Counted from the first letter of the stretch, positions 23,487-34,123 are shown. The stretch is 34,200 nt of DNA from Planctomycetota bacterium (GCA_030611515.1 JAUWPQ010000013.1:1-34200); one strand, 5' to 3'. The notes: generated by a model from the sequence alone, not told the origin. Program-made: numbers and translations.

Positions 23487-24773
23487 GTGAACGAGTCGAA
23501 CCGCACCGAGAGCGTAACGAGCGAAGCGGCCGTATTGGTCGGCGTCTTGTTGCCGAAGCAGGGGGCCGGCGACGAGCCGTTAAAAGAGCTGGAAGGGCTT
23601 GCCGCCACGGCCGGCGTGAGAGTGGTCGGTTGTTTGACCCAGCGCCGAGAAGTCCCCGACGCCGCCACGTATCTCGGCAGCGGGAAGGTCGAGGAACTTT
23701 GCCGGCTGGCCGCCGCGAACGACGCCGATCTGGTGATCTTCGACAACGACCTCAACCCCGGCCAGACCCGCAACCTCGAAAAGACGATCGGCCTGAAGGT
23801 ATTGGACCGCACGGAGCTGATCCTCGACATCTTCGCCGGCCGCGCCCAGACGGCCCAAGCCAGATTGGCCGTCGAGTTGGCGCAGCTCGAATACTCCATG
23901 CCCCGGCTGAAGCGGATGTGGACGCACCTCTCGCGTCAGAAGAAAGGGGTCGGCCTGCGCGGGCCGGGCGAAACGCAGTTGGAAGAAGACCGACGTCTGG
24001 TCGAACACCACATCAAAAAACTCCACCGGCAGTTGGAGGTGATCGAGCGGCGCAAACAGAGGGAAGTCGCCGCGCGGGACGGCCTGATGACCGTCTCCTT
24101 GGTCGGCTACACCAACGCCGGCAAGAGTACGCTGATGAACGCTCTGACCGGGGCGGACGTGTTCGTGCAGGACGCCCTGTTCGCCACGCTCGACACCCGC
24201 ACGCGGCGGTGGCAACTACCCGGTTGGGGACCGGTGCTGCTGAGCGACACGGTCGGTTTCATCCGCCACTTGCCCCATCATCTGATTGAAAGTTTCAAGG
24301 CCACGCTCGAAGAAGCCCGGCAGGCGGACCTGCTGCTACACGTGGCCGACGGCGCCAACCCCGCCGTCTCCGATCAGATAACCGCCGCCTACGACGTGCT
24401 CGAAGAGATCGGCATCCAACGGAAGGACACGCTGCTGGTGATCAACAAGATCGACGCCTTGACCGACCGCATCCGTTTGGACGGCCTATTGGGACGCCAT
24501 CCCGGCGCCGTGCCGATCAGCGCGCGGAGCGGTATCGGAATCGAGAACCTTGCGCGGGCCGTCAGCGACGCACTGAGCCGCGGATTTATCGACGTAGATG
24601 TCGATCTGAACGTCGATAACGGGCGAATGATGGCCTATCTTGCCGCTCATGGAGAAATTCTATCAAAACAATTCAGCGACGGCAGAATGACGGTCCATTG
24701 CCGCATCCCCCAGCACTATCTTGGGCGGATCAACGAGGATTCCGTCACCGTCCGTCCGAGGAATAGTGGATAG
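23487..24773 (+). CDS. hflX: GTPase HflX
   Basis: 428 residues from a GTG; the nearest GGAG is 13 nt upstream, which is long, so the start is the least certain part. HflX is a ribosome-binding GTPase that rescues or splits ribosomes under stress. The N-terminal HflX domain (AATYLGSGKVEELCRLAAAN, DLVIFDNDLNPGQTRNLEKT) and the linker GVGLRGPGETQLEEDRR are conserved, followed by G1 GYTNAGKSTL, G3 DTVGF and G4 NKID. The last codons (AAT AGT GGA TAG) are part of a 7-bp tandem repeat, which therefore supplies the stop codon, exactly as in the radical SAM gene. Confidence 0.95.
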   Translation: MNESNRTESVTSEAAVLVGVLLPKQGAGDEPLKELEGLAATAGVRVVGCLTQRREVPDAATYLGSGKVEELCRLAAANDADLVIFDNDLNPGQTRNLEKTIGLKVLDRTELILDIFAGRAQTAQARLAVELAQLEYSMPRLKRMWTHLSRQKKGVGLRGPGETQLEEDRRLVEHHIKKLHRQLEVIERRKQREVAARDGLMTVSLVGYTNAGKSTLMNALTGADVFVQDALFATLDTRTRRWQLPGWGPVLLSDTVGFIRHLPHHLIESFKATLEEARQADLLLHVADGANPAVSDQITAAYDVLEEIGIQRKDTLLVINKIDALTDRIRLDGLLGRHPGAVPISARSGIGIENLARAVSDALSRGFIDVDVDLNVDNGRMMAYLAAHGEILSKQFSDGRMTVHCRIPQHYLGRINEDSVTVRPRNSG

Positions 24774-24828
24774 TGGATAGTGGGTAGTGGGTAGTGATCG
24801 GCGCGACGGACCGCTTGCGGTTTCGCAA
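24764..24828 (+). repeat. Composite repeat: 7-bp tandem array plus REP-like copy 3
   Basis: TAGTGGA and TAGTGGG units (24764-24796) are followed by ATCGGCGCGA and CCGCTTGCGGTTTCGCAA (24811-24828). It is the inverted counterpart of the element at 20501-20565 and contains the hflX stop codon. Confidence 0.9.
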
Positions 24829-24837
24829 TTCAATAAG

Positions 24838-24855
24838 CCGCTTGCGGCTTCGCAA
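24838..24855 (+). repeat. REP-like repeat copy 4
   Basis: CCGCTTGCGGCTTCGCAA, a direct repeat of copy 3 at a 27-bp distance, in the leader of the SDR gene. Confidence 0.9.
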
Positions 24856-24892
24856 CACAATCGTTCCTTATACAGCAACTCGCACAACAACA

Positions 24893-25675
24893 ATGAAACG
24901 CAACTTACACGGCGCTCGCGCGATCGTCACCGGCGCATCGAGCGGCATCGGCCGCGAGACGGCCCTCGAGCTGGCCCGCCTCGGCGTTGGACTGGTCCTC
25001 ATTGCCCGGCGCGAGGATCGGCTGCGAGAAGTAACCGATCAGATTGCCGCCCTTGGGGGAACGGTCGAAGCGGTCGTCGGCGACGTGACCGACAGGGCCG
25101 TTCGGCAACGGGCGATCGACGCCGCCCAAGAGAAACTCGGCGGTCTGGACATTTTGATCAACAACGCCGGCGTCGGCGCGATGGGTTTGTTCGTCGATGC
25201 CGCCCCCGAGCGGGTCCGCCGTCTGATGGAAGTGAATTTCTTCGCCCTGGTCGAAATGATCCGGCTCGCGCTGCCGCTGCTGCAACAAGGCAATCGTCCG
25301 ATCGTGGTCAACGTCAGTTCGATCCTCGGCCATCGCGGCGTACCCTACAGCAGCGAATACGCGGCCAGCAAGTTCGCCGTGCAGGGCTTCAGCGAGTCGA
25401 TCCGCGCCGAGTTCACCAAGCTGGGAATCGACGTGTTGGTCGTCAGTCCCGGCACGACGGAGACCGAATTTTTCGATCGGGTAATCGAGCGCACGGCCGA
25501 TCCGAAATGGCCCGAGCACCGGCCGGTCAGCGCCGCCGAGGTTGCCCGGCAGATGGTCCGCGCCATCCGCAAGGGAAAGCACGAGATTATTCCCTATCGT
25601 TGGGGGCGGGTGCTTTGCCTGCTAAATCGTATTTCGCCGCGGCTGGCCGATCGCCTGATGGCCCGATACGTGTAA
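24893..25675 (+). CDS. Short-chain dehydrogenase/reductase
   Basis: 260 residues. The frame is open further upstream but that part is repeat DNA; the ATG at 24893 places the cofactor motif normally. No Shine-Dalgarno is visible (ACAACAACAATG). Rossmann features: TGASSGIG (13-20), NNAG (90-93), and the catalytic Ser142/143, Tyr156 and Lys160 (SSEYAASK). An Arg-Arg pair after beta-2 (LIARRED) suggests NADP(H) preference, as inference. The C-terminus (GRVLCLLNRISPRLADRLMA) resembles SDRs acting on lipid-like substrates, but the substrate is unknown. The pseudouridine synthase gene starts 1 nt after its stop, so the two are probably co-translated. Confidence 0.88.
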   Translation: MKRNLHGARAIVTGASSGIGRETALELARLGVGLVLIARREDRLREVTDQIAALGGTVEAVVGDVTDRAVRQRAIDAAQEKLGGLDILINNAGVGAMGLFVDAAPERVRRLMEVNFFALVEMIRLALPLLQQGNRPIVVNVSSILGHRGVPYSSEYAASKFAVQGFSESIRAEFTKLGIDVLVVSPGTTETEFFDRVIERTADPKWPEHRPVSAAEVARQMVRAIRKGKHEIIPYRWGRVLCLLNRISPRLADRLMARYV

Positions 25676-25676
25676 C

Positions 25677-26372
25677 ATGCAACTGGGATTCGAGATTCTT
25701 TTCGATCAGGGGCCGTGCCTGGCGGTTTGCAAGCCGCCGGGGCTGCCGACCCAAGCGCCGCCGGGCATCGACAGCCTCGAAGTCCGCATCAAGGCGTTTC
25801 TGCAAGATCGCGCCGAAACACCGGACAACGTGTATCTCGGCATTCCCCACCGGCTCGACCGGCCGGCCTCGGGGGCCATTGTTTTCGGCCTCCGCCGCCG
25901 CGCCACGCAACGTCTGGCCCGACAATTCGAGCTTCGATCGGTTAAAAAGCTCTATTGGGCCTTGGTCCAGCGGCGTCCCGATCCGCCGGCCGGCACGTGG
26001 CGCGACCACTTGCGAAAGGTTTACGGCCGGCCTCAGGCCGAAGTCGTGCCGCCCGATCACCCCGACGCCCGGTTGGCCGTGCTCCACTATCGGACCATCG
26101 CGGAGACGGACACGGGGGCTTGGTTGGAGATCGAGTTGGAGACCGGACGGACGCACCAGGTCCGCATCCAGGCTGCTTCGCGGGGACACCCGGTATTGGG
26201 CGATTTCCAATACGGGGCGTCGACCCCATTCGGCCCGCAGTATGACGACGCCCGCCGGCTGGCCATTGCCCTGCACGCTCGGACGCTGGAGTTTCAGCAC
26301 CCGACCGACAAGCAGCGAGTCTCGGTCACCGCTCCGACGCCGGACTTCTGGCCGCTTGCGGTTTCGCAATAA
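25677..26372 (+). CDS. RluA-family RNA pseudouridine synthase
   Basis: 231 residues. The family converts specific uridines in 23S rRNA or tRNA to pseudouridine. The catalytic aspartate is in IPHRLDRPASGAIVFG (D61); LETGRTHQVRIQAASRGHPV and LGDFQYGA are further family motifs. There is no S4 domain, so it is of the short type, and which RNA it modifies is not clear. The final residues PLAVSQ and the TAA are encoded by a REP-like repeat (CCGCTTGCGGTTTCGCAA), so the original C-terminus may have been replaced or extended. It follows the SDR gene with a 1-nt gap. Confidence 0.9.
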   Translation: MQLGFEILFDQGPCLAVCKPPGLPTQAPPGIDSLEVRIKAFLQDRAETPDNVYLGIPHRLDRPASGAIVFGLRRRATQRLARQFELRSVKKLYWALVQRRPDPPAGTWRDHLRKVYGRPQAEVVPPDHPDARLAVLHYRTIAETDTGAWLEIELETGRTHQVRIQAASRGHPVLGDFQYGASTPFGPQYDDARRLAIALHARTLEFQHPTDKQRVSVTAPTPDFWPLAVSQ

Positions 26373-26402
26373 TTGAAGTTAAATATGCGAAACCGCAAGC
26401 GG
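26352..26402. repeat. Inverted pair of REP-like repeats (copies 5 and 6)
   Basis: CCGCTTGCGGTTTCGCAA at 26352-26369 (plus) and TGCGAAACCGCAAGCGG at 26386-26402 (minus orientation) face each other across 16 nt, as in a BIME. The pair lies immediately before the Y1 transposase start; the first copy includes the end of the pseudouridine synthase gene. Confidence 0.92.
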
Positions 26403-26418
26403 AAGTAAGAGTTTTTCA

Positions 26419-27009
26419 ATGGTTATTGCATATCACTTGATCTGGACTGCTTATGGATACTGGCTCCCCAACGATCCCCGCGGAAGCATGTCTAAAACGA
26501 TCGCCTGCGACGTAATCGCCGAGTTGGGGGCGTTGCACCACGGTCGCAAAAGAGTACAGCCCTCGGCCCGCGAAGTGCGTGAATTCCGCGAGCGGGCAAA
26601 GTCCGCACTGAAATTCCCGTTGTTGGATTTCACGGTTTCTGATTTCCCCGTCATTGCCGAGAGTCTAGCCGAGGCGATCATCGAGCACAATTACACGTGC
26701 TACGCCTGCGCGATCATGCCGGACCACGTTCACATACTGATCCGCAAGCACAAACATCAAGCGGAAGCCATGCTCGAAAACTTTCAGTCCGCCACCCGCT
26801 TGCGGTTTCGCAGTCTTAAACTGCGTTCGGAAGACCATCCGATCTGGGGCGGACCCGGCTGGAAAGTATTCCTCGACACCCCCGATTCCATCCGGCGTAC
26901 GATCGGCTATATTGACGGTAATCCGCCGAAATGGCGGCTCCCGTGGCAGCATTGGCCGTTCGTGACCAAGTACGACGGTTGGCCGTTGCACTTGCTAAAG
27001 AACCGTTGA
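26419..27009 (+). CDS. REP-associated tyrosine transposase (Y1_Tnp, RAYT)
   Basis: 196 residues. The HUH motif is in [14 protein letters not shown] (H103, H105) and the catalytic tyrosine is Y164 in [14 protein letters not shown]. The opening [20 protein letters not shown] is characteristic of a RAYT subfamily common in planctomycetes. RAYTs are single-copy domesticated IS200-like enzymes that cut and join REP hairpins. Copies of an 18-bp hairpin repeat flank the gene (an inverted pair before, one after) and a 17-nt exact copy lies inside it, encoding residues 126-132 (TRLRFRS). This arrangement strongly suggests that the repeat is its substrate. No strong ribosome-binding site is visible. 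Residues 135-196 end in [13 protein letters not shown], as in related proteins, so the protein looks intact. Confidence 0.92.
   Translation: MVIAYHLIWTAYGYWLPNDPRGSMSKTIACDVIAELGALHHGRKRVQPSAREVREFRERAKSALKFPLLDFTVSDFPVIAESLAEAIIEHNYTCYACAIMPDHVHILIRKHKHQAEAMLENFQSATRLRFRSLKLRSEDHPIWGGPGWKVFLDTPDSIRRTIGYIDGNPPKWRLPWQHWPFVTKYDGWPLHLLKNR
26796..26812 (+). repeat. REP-like repeat copy 7, inside the RAYT gene
   Basis: CCGCTTGCGGTTTCGCA, an exact match to the flanking copies, read in frame as part of TRLRFRS. A 17-nt exact match within the gene of its own transposase is very unlikely by chance. Confidence 0.9.
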
Positions 27010-27012
27010 TAA

Positions 27013-27029
27013 CCGCTTGCGGTTTCGCA
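27013..27029 (+). repeat. REP-like repeat copy 8
   Basis: CCGCTTGCGGTTTCGCA, 3 nt after the RAYT stop codon, in the leader of the aconitase gene. Confidence 0.9.
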
Positions 27030-27062
27030 TACTATTTTTATTCGGAAACACCGGAGCGACCC

Positions 27063-29765
<2,703 letters not shown>

Positions 29766-29783
29766 CCGCTTGCGGCTTCGCAA
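29766..29783 (+). repeat. REP-like repeat copy 9
   Basis: CCGCTTGCGGCTTCGCAA starts directly after the acnA stop codon and runs up to an ATG upstream of the endonuclease IV gene. Confidence 0.9.
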
Positions 29784-29824
29784 TGCTTATCAGTTTAGCG
29801 GCCGTCGGTACGACGGCCCGAGCC

Positions 29825-30721
29825 ATGGCCATACTCGGCGCTCACCAGTCGATCGTCGGCGGATTCGACAAGGCGGTCGAGCGCGCCCGCCGTTGCGGCT
29901 GCGATTGCCTCCAGTTGTTTACGAAAAACAACAACCAATGGGCGGCCAAGGATATTACGTCCCAACAGGCGCAACGGTTCCGTGAGGCCCTGGACTCTCT
30001 CGGTTTGACCCATCCGCTTGCCCACGATTCCTATCTAATCAATCTTGCCAGCCCCGATCCTCCGTTGTGGCGGAAATCGGTCGATGCCTTCGTCGTCGAA
30101 CTGCACCGGGCCGAAACGCTTGGGATCCCGTTCGTCGTGACCCATCCCGGCGCGTATACGACCGCCGACGAGGAAACCGGCCTGAAAAACGTGGTCCGGG
30201 CGGTGGACGAAATCCACTCCCAATCGCGCGGCCTGAAAGTTCGATGTTTGTTGGAAACCACTGCCGGCCAAGGTACTTCGCTCGGCTGGCGGTTCGAACA
30301 ACTCGCCGCGGTCCTCGACGGCGCGAACGATCCCGACCGCCTCGGGGTCTGCTTCGATACCTGCCATGTGTTTGCGGCGGGTTATCCGTTATCGCCCGAG
30401 AAGGAATATCGGGCCACCTTGGCGGCGTTCGACCGGTTGTTGGGACTCGAACGGATCAGGGCGTTTCATCTGAACGACAGCCGACGCGGGTTGGGTAGCC
30501 GGATCGACCGTCACGAACACATCGGCCGCGGCGAGCTTGGCCCCGAACCCTTCCGGCTGCTGTTGGCCGACGATCGGTTCCGCGATGTTCCCATGTATCT
30601 GGAGACCCCGAAGGGACGGGAGGACGGGGTAGATTGGGACGTGGTGAACTTGGAGACGCTTCGCTCGCTTGGGGGAATCCGGGGGAATCCGGGGACAGGG
30701 GAATCCGGGAGCACAAGGTAG
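29825..30721 (+). CDS. nfo: Deoxyribonuclease IV (AP endonuclease)
   Basis: 298 residues. An ATG at 29783 is in frame, but the family begins at the equivalent of MAILGAHQSIVGGFDKAVER, so 29825 is chosen; neither start has a clear ribosome-binding site. The enzyme cuts the backbone at abasic sites in base-excision repair with three zinc ions. Ligand motifs: GVCFDTCHVFAAGY, RAFHLNDSRRGLGSRIDRHE, HIGRGELG and MYLETPKG. The last 15 residues (GGIRGNPGTGESGSTR) come from GGGGAATCC-type tandem repeat DNA and do not look like the family, so the C-terminus has been altered, perhaps by the adjacent IS1-like element whose transposase stop lies 5 nt away. Confidence 0.93.
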   Translation: MAILGAHQSIVGGFDKAVERARRCGCDCLQLFTKNNNQWAAKDITSQQAQRFREALDSLGLTHPLAHDSYLINLASPDPPLWRKSVDAFVVELHRAETLGIPFVVTHPGAYTTADEETGLKNVVRAVDEIHSQSRGLKVRCLLETTAGQGTSLGWRFEQLAAVLDGANDPDRLGVCFDTCHVFAAGYPLSPEKEYRATLAAFDRLLGLERIRAFHLNDSRRGLGSRIDRHEHIGRGELGPEPFRLLLADDRFRDVPMYLETPKGREDGVDWDVVNLETLRSLGGIRGNPGTGESGSTR

Positions 30722-30725
30722 TGGG

Positions 30726-31586
30726 TCAGTTTGAAATTTTCTCCCGGCGGGGGTGCGAGACCTCTGGCAACAGGTCAACCATCTCTTCGATCGACCATTT
30801 ATGATCGGCCAGCCCCGCCTTCATGGCCGGGGTGCATCGGAGTGTTTGGTGGATTCGGACGAAGTTGTGGTAGAAGAACGTGAGAGCCAAGCTGCGCTCT
30901 AGCATCTCAGCCTTCTTAGAAAAGGCGTTGGTCAGCCGAGTAAACCGCCTGTTCTGCATCCGAATGTTCAAGTTCTGTCTTTCCGCGTAGCTGGTCGAGA
31001 TATGGTCGGGGTCGGGGTTGCCCATCATGGCCTCTTTCTTCGCGCCGTTACACTTGGCCGGGCTGTAGCGGGCTTCCGGGCCTTCTTTTCCAGGGCCATA
31101 CAGCTTTTTCAGCATGGCGTAATCGACTTCGGCGAAGTAGTCGAGTACCGCTTCCAAGTAGAGCCGGTTGCCGTCTGTGGTCAACTGGACGCGGTTAGCG
31201 AGCCGCTCTTGCACGTCACGAATGAAAGCATGGGCGTAGGCCGAATCACGCGCCCCTACACGCCAGCTAATCATCAGCTTGGTGTCGGCGTCCAGGGCCG
31301 TCCACGTCCACATACTGCCAACGCCGGGCTGCCCACGCATATCGTCGGGCAGGTTCTTGTCTTTGGCGTAGCAGAAACACCATACCTCATCACATTGCAC
31401 CCGTTGCGACTTGACGTTCCGCACCACGTTGTTGTGGTACTGCAAGACAGCTTTGCCTAATTCGCGGGTCAACTTTTGGATGGTGTTCTTGGCGACCCCC
31501 GTAATTCGGGTGGTGGCCCTAATGGAACAGCCGTCAACCAAGCATCGGACGACGGCACAGCGTTTTTCGTGGATTAGTGTGTTCAT
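30726..31586 (-). CDS. IS1-family-like DDE transposase
   Basis: 286 residues. The ATG at 31586 (MNTLIHEKRCAVVRCLVDGC) is preferred to an upstream in-frame start. Order: N-terminal helix-turn-helix (SIRATTRITGVAKNTIQKLT), then a DDE core with QCDEVWCFCYAKDKN (D), TTDGNRLYLEAV (D) and SYAERQNLNIRMQNRRFTRL (E), as in IS1-like transposases of planctomycetes and cyanobacteria. It converges on the endonuclease IV gene. I could not find convincing terminal inverted repeats or an exact target duplication, so the limits of the element (roughly 30722-31660) are not resolved. The frame is intact. Confidence 0.88.
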   Translation of the reverse strand: MNTLIHEKRCAVVRCLVDGCSIRATTRITGVAKNTIQKLTRELGKAVLQYHNNVVRNVKSQRVQCDEVWCFCYAKDKNLPDDMRGQPGVGSMWTWTALDADTKLMISWRVGARDSAYAHAFIRDVQERLANRVQLTTDGNRLYLEAVLDYFAEVDYAMLKKLYGPGKEGPEARYSPAKCNGAKKEAMMGNPDPDHISTSYAERQNLNIRMQNRRFTRLTNAFSKKAEMLERSLALTFFYHNFVRIHQTLRCTPAMKAGLADHKWSIEEMVDLLPEVSHPRREKISN

Positions 31587-31662
31587 GCCTCTATTATATG
31601 CTTGAGCGGTCAAGGAGTCAATGGAATATCTCTGTAAATACAACGATATTCAGGGCTTCTTC

Positions 31663-31692
31663 TTGACTAACGCGCGGTAGTTGTGGTATCTT
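31663..31692 (+). promoter_or_regulatory. Possible promoter of the AAA+ ATPase gene
   Basis: TTGACT, an 18-nt spacer and TATCTT, about 40 nt before the start codon. It may lie in or beside the end of the IS1-like element. Confidence 0.4.
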
Positions 31693-31734
31693 GGTTGAAG
31701 TTGTTAAATGTTGTTGAGCAGTCAGGGGGTTAGC

Positions 31735-32853
31735 ATGACCAATGAACCGATCGACTTTGAGGCGATAGCCTTGAGTCTAAGCCGAGTATTTACACCAGCA
31801 ACCGCAATAAACTCTGACGATCTGTTTTGCGGAAGAAAAACACAAATTCGCGCTGTCGTCGATGCAATCAATCAAATTGGACAGCACGCGATTTTGTACG
31901 GCGAACGTGGAGTTGGAAAAACGTCCCTCGGGAGAATCCTGCACAAAAAACTTAAGGGACGGGAGCCAGTACCGATTGTCGCCCCTATGGTTAATTGCGA
32001 TTCCGGAGACAGTTTCTCGTCAATATGGTCCAAGGTATTATCAGAAATACCGGGTGAATACATGGACGAGGGGAACACCTACGAGGAAAATAGTTCCGAG
32101 CAAGATCTTGATATTACCCCACATAGCGTCAGAAAAATTTTAACCAACGTGGCAGAGAAAGGCATCTTGTTTGTGATTTTAGATGAGTTCGACAAAATTC
32201 AGGACGAGAGTGCACGAACTCTAGTTGCGGATACGATCAAACTTTTTTCCGATCACGCCGTAAAGGCAACAATTATTATCATTGGTGTCTCTGATGATCT
32301 GACTGGACTAATCAGAGAGCACCAATCCATTGAAAGATGTTTAGCTCAAATCCCAATGCCGCGAATGGACCGAAAAGAACTAGAGGACATCGTCCAAGGC
32401 GGTCTCGAAAAAGTTGGCATGACTATTGAAAGTCAATGCTTATCTGAAATTACCGGACTTTCAAAGGGTTTGCCACATTATACCCATTTACTTGCTCTTA
32501 ATGCGGGCAGACAAGCATTAGACGATCAGCAATTGGCAATTGCACCAATTCACATCAAGAGAGCAATTAAATCGGCATTGACCCAAGTTCAGGAATCAAT
32601 ACGGAACAACTACGATAATGCCACATATAGTTCAAAGAAAGACACCCTCCATAGTCGGGTTCTTTTAGCCTGCGCAATGGCTGGTGCAGATGAGTTTGGC
32701 CGATTCCAGCCAATCGATGTATGCGATCCACTAGATGATATTGTGTCTGACAGCAGACATTTTACGACAGATCGTTTTGCTGGTCACTTAAAAGCATTTT
32801 GCCAACCAGACCGAGGCGCTGTGTTGACAAGTAAGGTGGCCCCATTCGTCTAG
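31735..32853 (+). CDS. AAA+ ATPase (Orc1/Cdc6-like), apparently 3'-truncated
   Basis: 372 residues. The ATG at 31735 with GGGGG 5 nt upstream is preferred to one at 31708. Walker A is GERGVGKTS (about 58-66), Walker B is ILFVILDEFDKI, and a sensor-1 like strand is TIIIIGVSDD. This family of single-protein ATPases is scattered among bacteria; its role is unknown to me, though it is often carried on variable DNA. The gene is clearly AT-richer than its surroundings, suggesting transfer. From memory, relatives end with about 25-30 more residues (an R-F-R-F-x-N-P-L-M-Q-P-like tail); here the last codons (VAPFV and the TAG) are the inverted repeat end of the next insertion element, so the gene has lost its 3' end. 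Confidence 0.82.
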   Translation: MTNEPIDFEAIALSLSRVFTPATAINSDDLFCGRKTQIRAVVDAINQIGQHAILYGERGVGKTSLGRILHKKLKGREPVPIVAPMVNCDSGDSFSSIWSKVLSEIPGEYMDEGNTYEENSSEQDLDITPHSVRKILTNVAEKGILFVILDEFDKIQDESARTLVADTIKLFSDHAVKATIIIIGVSDDLTGLIREHQSIERCLAQIPMPRMDRKELEDIVQGGLEKVGMTIESQCLSEITGLSKGLPHYTHLLALNAGRQALDDQQLAIAPIHIKRAIKSALTQVQESIRNNYDNATYSSKKDTLHSRVLLACAMAGADEFGRFQPIDVCDPLDDIVSDSRHFTTDRFAGHLKAFCQPDRGAVLTSKVAPFV

Positions 32854-33027
32854 ACCACGGATTACGAATTCTTAGATGGAGGGATTAGCGGCCCGCGAAA
32901 CCCATTCCAAAGGTTTCGCACGGCCGCAGAGCCACCCACCCACTTTGGGTACATGTTGATTTTCCCGTTTTTTTCGCGAGATTTCGTGTTGATCTGGACC
33001 ACATTGACCGTCCCGTTAGACGCCGCC

Positions 33028-33849
33028 TCAAGCCGCCGCATACACCGCAGCCGGCGTGAGGTAATCCAACGACGCATGAATCCGCTCCTCGTTGTAGAAC
33101 AGGAAGTAACTCGCCAGTCCCGCCTCCAACGCACGCGGCGTCGCGTGGTCGTGAAGGTAGACGTGCTCGTACTTCACCGTCCGCCACAATCGTTCGACGA
33201 ACACGTTGTCCATCCACCGACCGCGACCGTCCATGCTCACCCTCACGCCCGCCGCCTCCAAGCGGCCCGTGAACACTTCGGCCGTGTACTGCACGCCCTG
33301 GTCGGTGTTGAAAATCTCCGGCGCGCCGCCGCTCAATGCTTCTTCCAACGCCTCCAAACAAAACATTCCGTCCAGCGTGTTCGACAATTGCCACGACAGC
33401 ACGTAACGACTGAACCAGTCCATCACCACCGTCAAGTACATCCAGCCCTGCGGCATAGGCACGTAGGTGATGTCGCTGGACCACACCTGGTTCGGCCGCA
33501 CGATCTTCATATTTCGCAGCAAATACGGGTAAATCCGGTGCTCCTTCGTGTTCTGCGACAAACGCGGCTTGGGGTAAATCGCCTCCAGGCCCATCAGCCG
33601 CATCAGACGCCCGGCCCGACGGTCGTCGATGCCCAACGTCTCGCCCATCTTCCGTCTGCCGTAGCATGGCGTTTTCAAGTATTGTTCGTCGATCCGACGC
33701 ATCAACGCCAAGTTCTCCGCCGAGATGCCCACGGGCTCGTAGTACCAACTCGATCGGTTCAAGCCCAACAACTCGCATTGCCGACGAAGGCTCAGCCGCG
33801 GATGGTTCGGCTCGACGCATTCCCGCTTGAAGTCAATCGAGTCGGGCAA
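33028..33849 (-). CDS. IS3-family transposase OrfB (integrase core)
   Basis: 273 residues in the -1 frame relative to orfA. The DDE residues are in WSSDITYVPMPQGW, IFNTDQGVQYTAEVF and DNVFVERLWRTVKYEHVYL. The N-terminal part (LSLRRQCELLGLNRSSWYYE, CYGRRKMGETLGI) is the usual HTH_21 linker. The only starts near its beginning are poor (TTG), and an A9 run lies directly upstream, so the protein is probably made as an OrfAB fusion by programmed -1 frameshifting. The frame is intact to its stop. Confidence 0.93.
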   Translation of the reverse strand: MPDSIDFKRECVEPNHPRLSLRRQCELLGLNRSSWYYEPVGISAENLALMRRIDEQYLKTPCYGRRKMGETLGIDDRRAGRLMRLMGLEAIYPKPRLSQNTKEHRIYPYLLRNMKIVRPNQVWSSDITYVPMPQGWMYLTVVMDWFSRYVLSWQLSNTLDGMFCLEALEEALSGGAPEIFNTDQGVQYTAEVFTGRLEAAGVRVSMDGRGRWMDNVFVERLWRTVKYEHVYLHDHATPRALEAGLASYFLFYNEERIHASLDYLTPAAVYAAA

Positions 33850-34123
33850 CTTTTTTTTTCAACCAACCCGCCTCCATCTGCAAGCGGCCGATCTGCTCGT
33901 ACAACTCGGCGACCAAGGCGTGTTGGTCTTGGACCTCGCGGCGTCGATCGTCGGAGAACAGTTCCGTCGCCCCGTCGAGTAGCCGCCGCTTCCATTGGCC
34001 GATCTGGGTGGAATGCACGCCGAACCGGGAGGCCAGTTCGCTTGTCGTGCGATCCCCCCGCACCGCCGCCAACGCCGCCTTCGCCTTCACCGCCGCCTCG
34101 ATCCGTCGCCGTTTCACTCCCAT
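33833..34123 (-). CDS. IS3-family transposase OrfA (helix-turn-helix)
   Basis: 96 residues from the ATG at 34123, which has GGGAG 7 nt upstream; a TTG further upstream is in frame but lies close to the element end. The sequence RRIEAAVKAKAALAAVRGDR, TTSELASRFGVHSTQIGQWK is an HTH_Tnp_1 domain for inverted-repeat binding, followed by a leucine-heptad coiled coil (HALVAELYEQIGRLQMEAGW). It ends LKKKVARLD after the A9 run and overlaps orfB by 17 nt. Confidence 0.92.
   Translation of the reverse strand: MGVKRRRIEAAVKAKAALAAVRGDRTTSELASRFGVHSTQIGQWKRRLLDGATELFSDDRRREVQDQHALVAELYEQIGRLQMEAGWLKKKVARLD
33851..33859 (-). promoter_or_regulatory. Probable -1 frameshift site (A9 run)
   Basis: On the transcribed strand a run of nine A residues followed by G (AAAAAAAAAG) lies in the orfA/orfB overlap. 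IS3-family elements commonly use A6G-type slippery runs here. A stimulatory structure downstream was not identified. Confidence 0.7.

Noticed and set aside
30722-31700. Exact ends and target duplication of the IS1-like element
   Set aside because: A GGTAGT motif recurs on both sides (30717 and 31675), but the match beyond 6-7 bases fails and no terminal inverted repeats could be aligned.
31735-32853. AAA+ ATPase as part of a multi-gene defence system
   Set aside because: No partner nuclease, helicase or protease gene is adjacent; both neighbours are transposases, so a system cannot be supported here.
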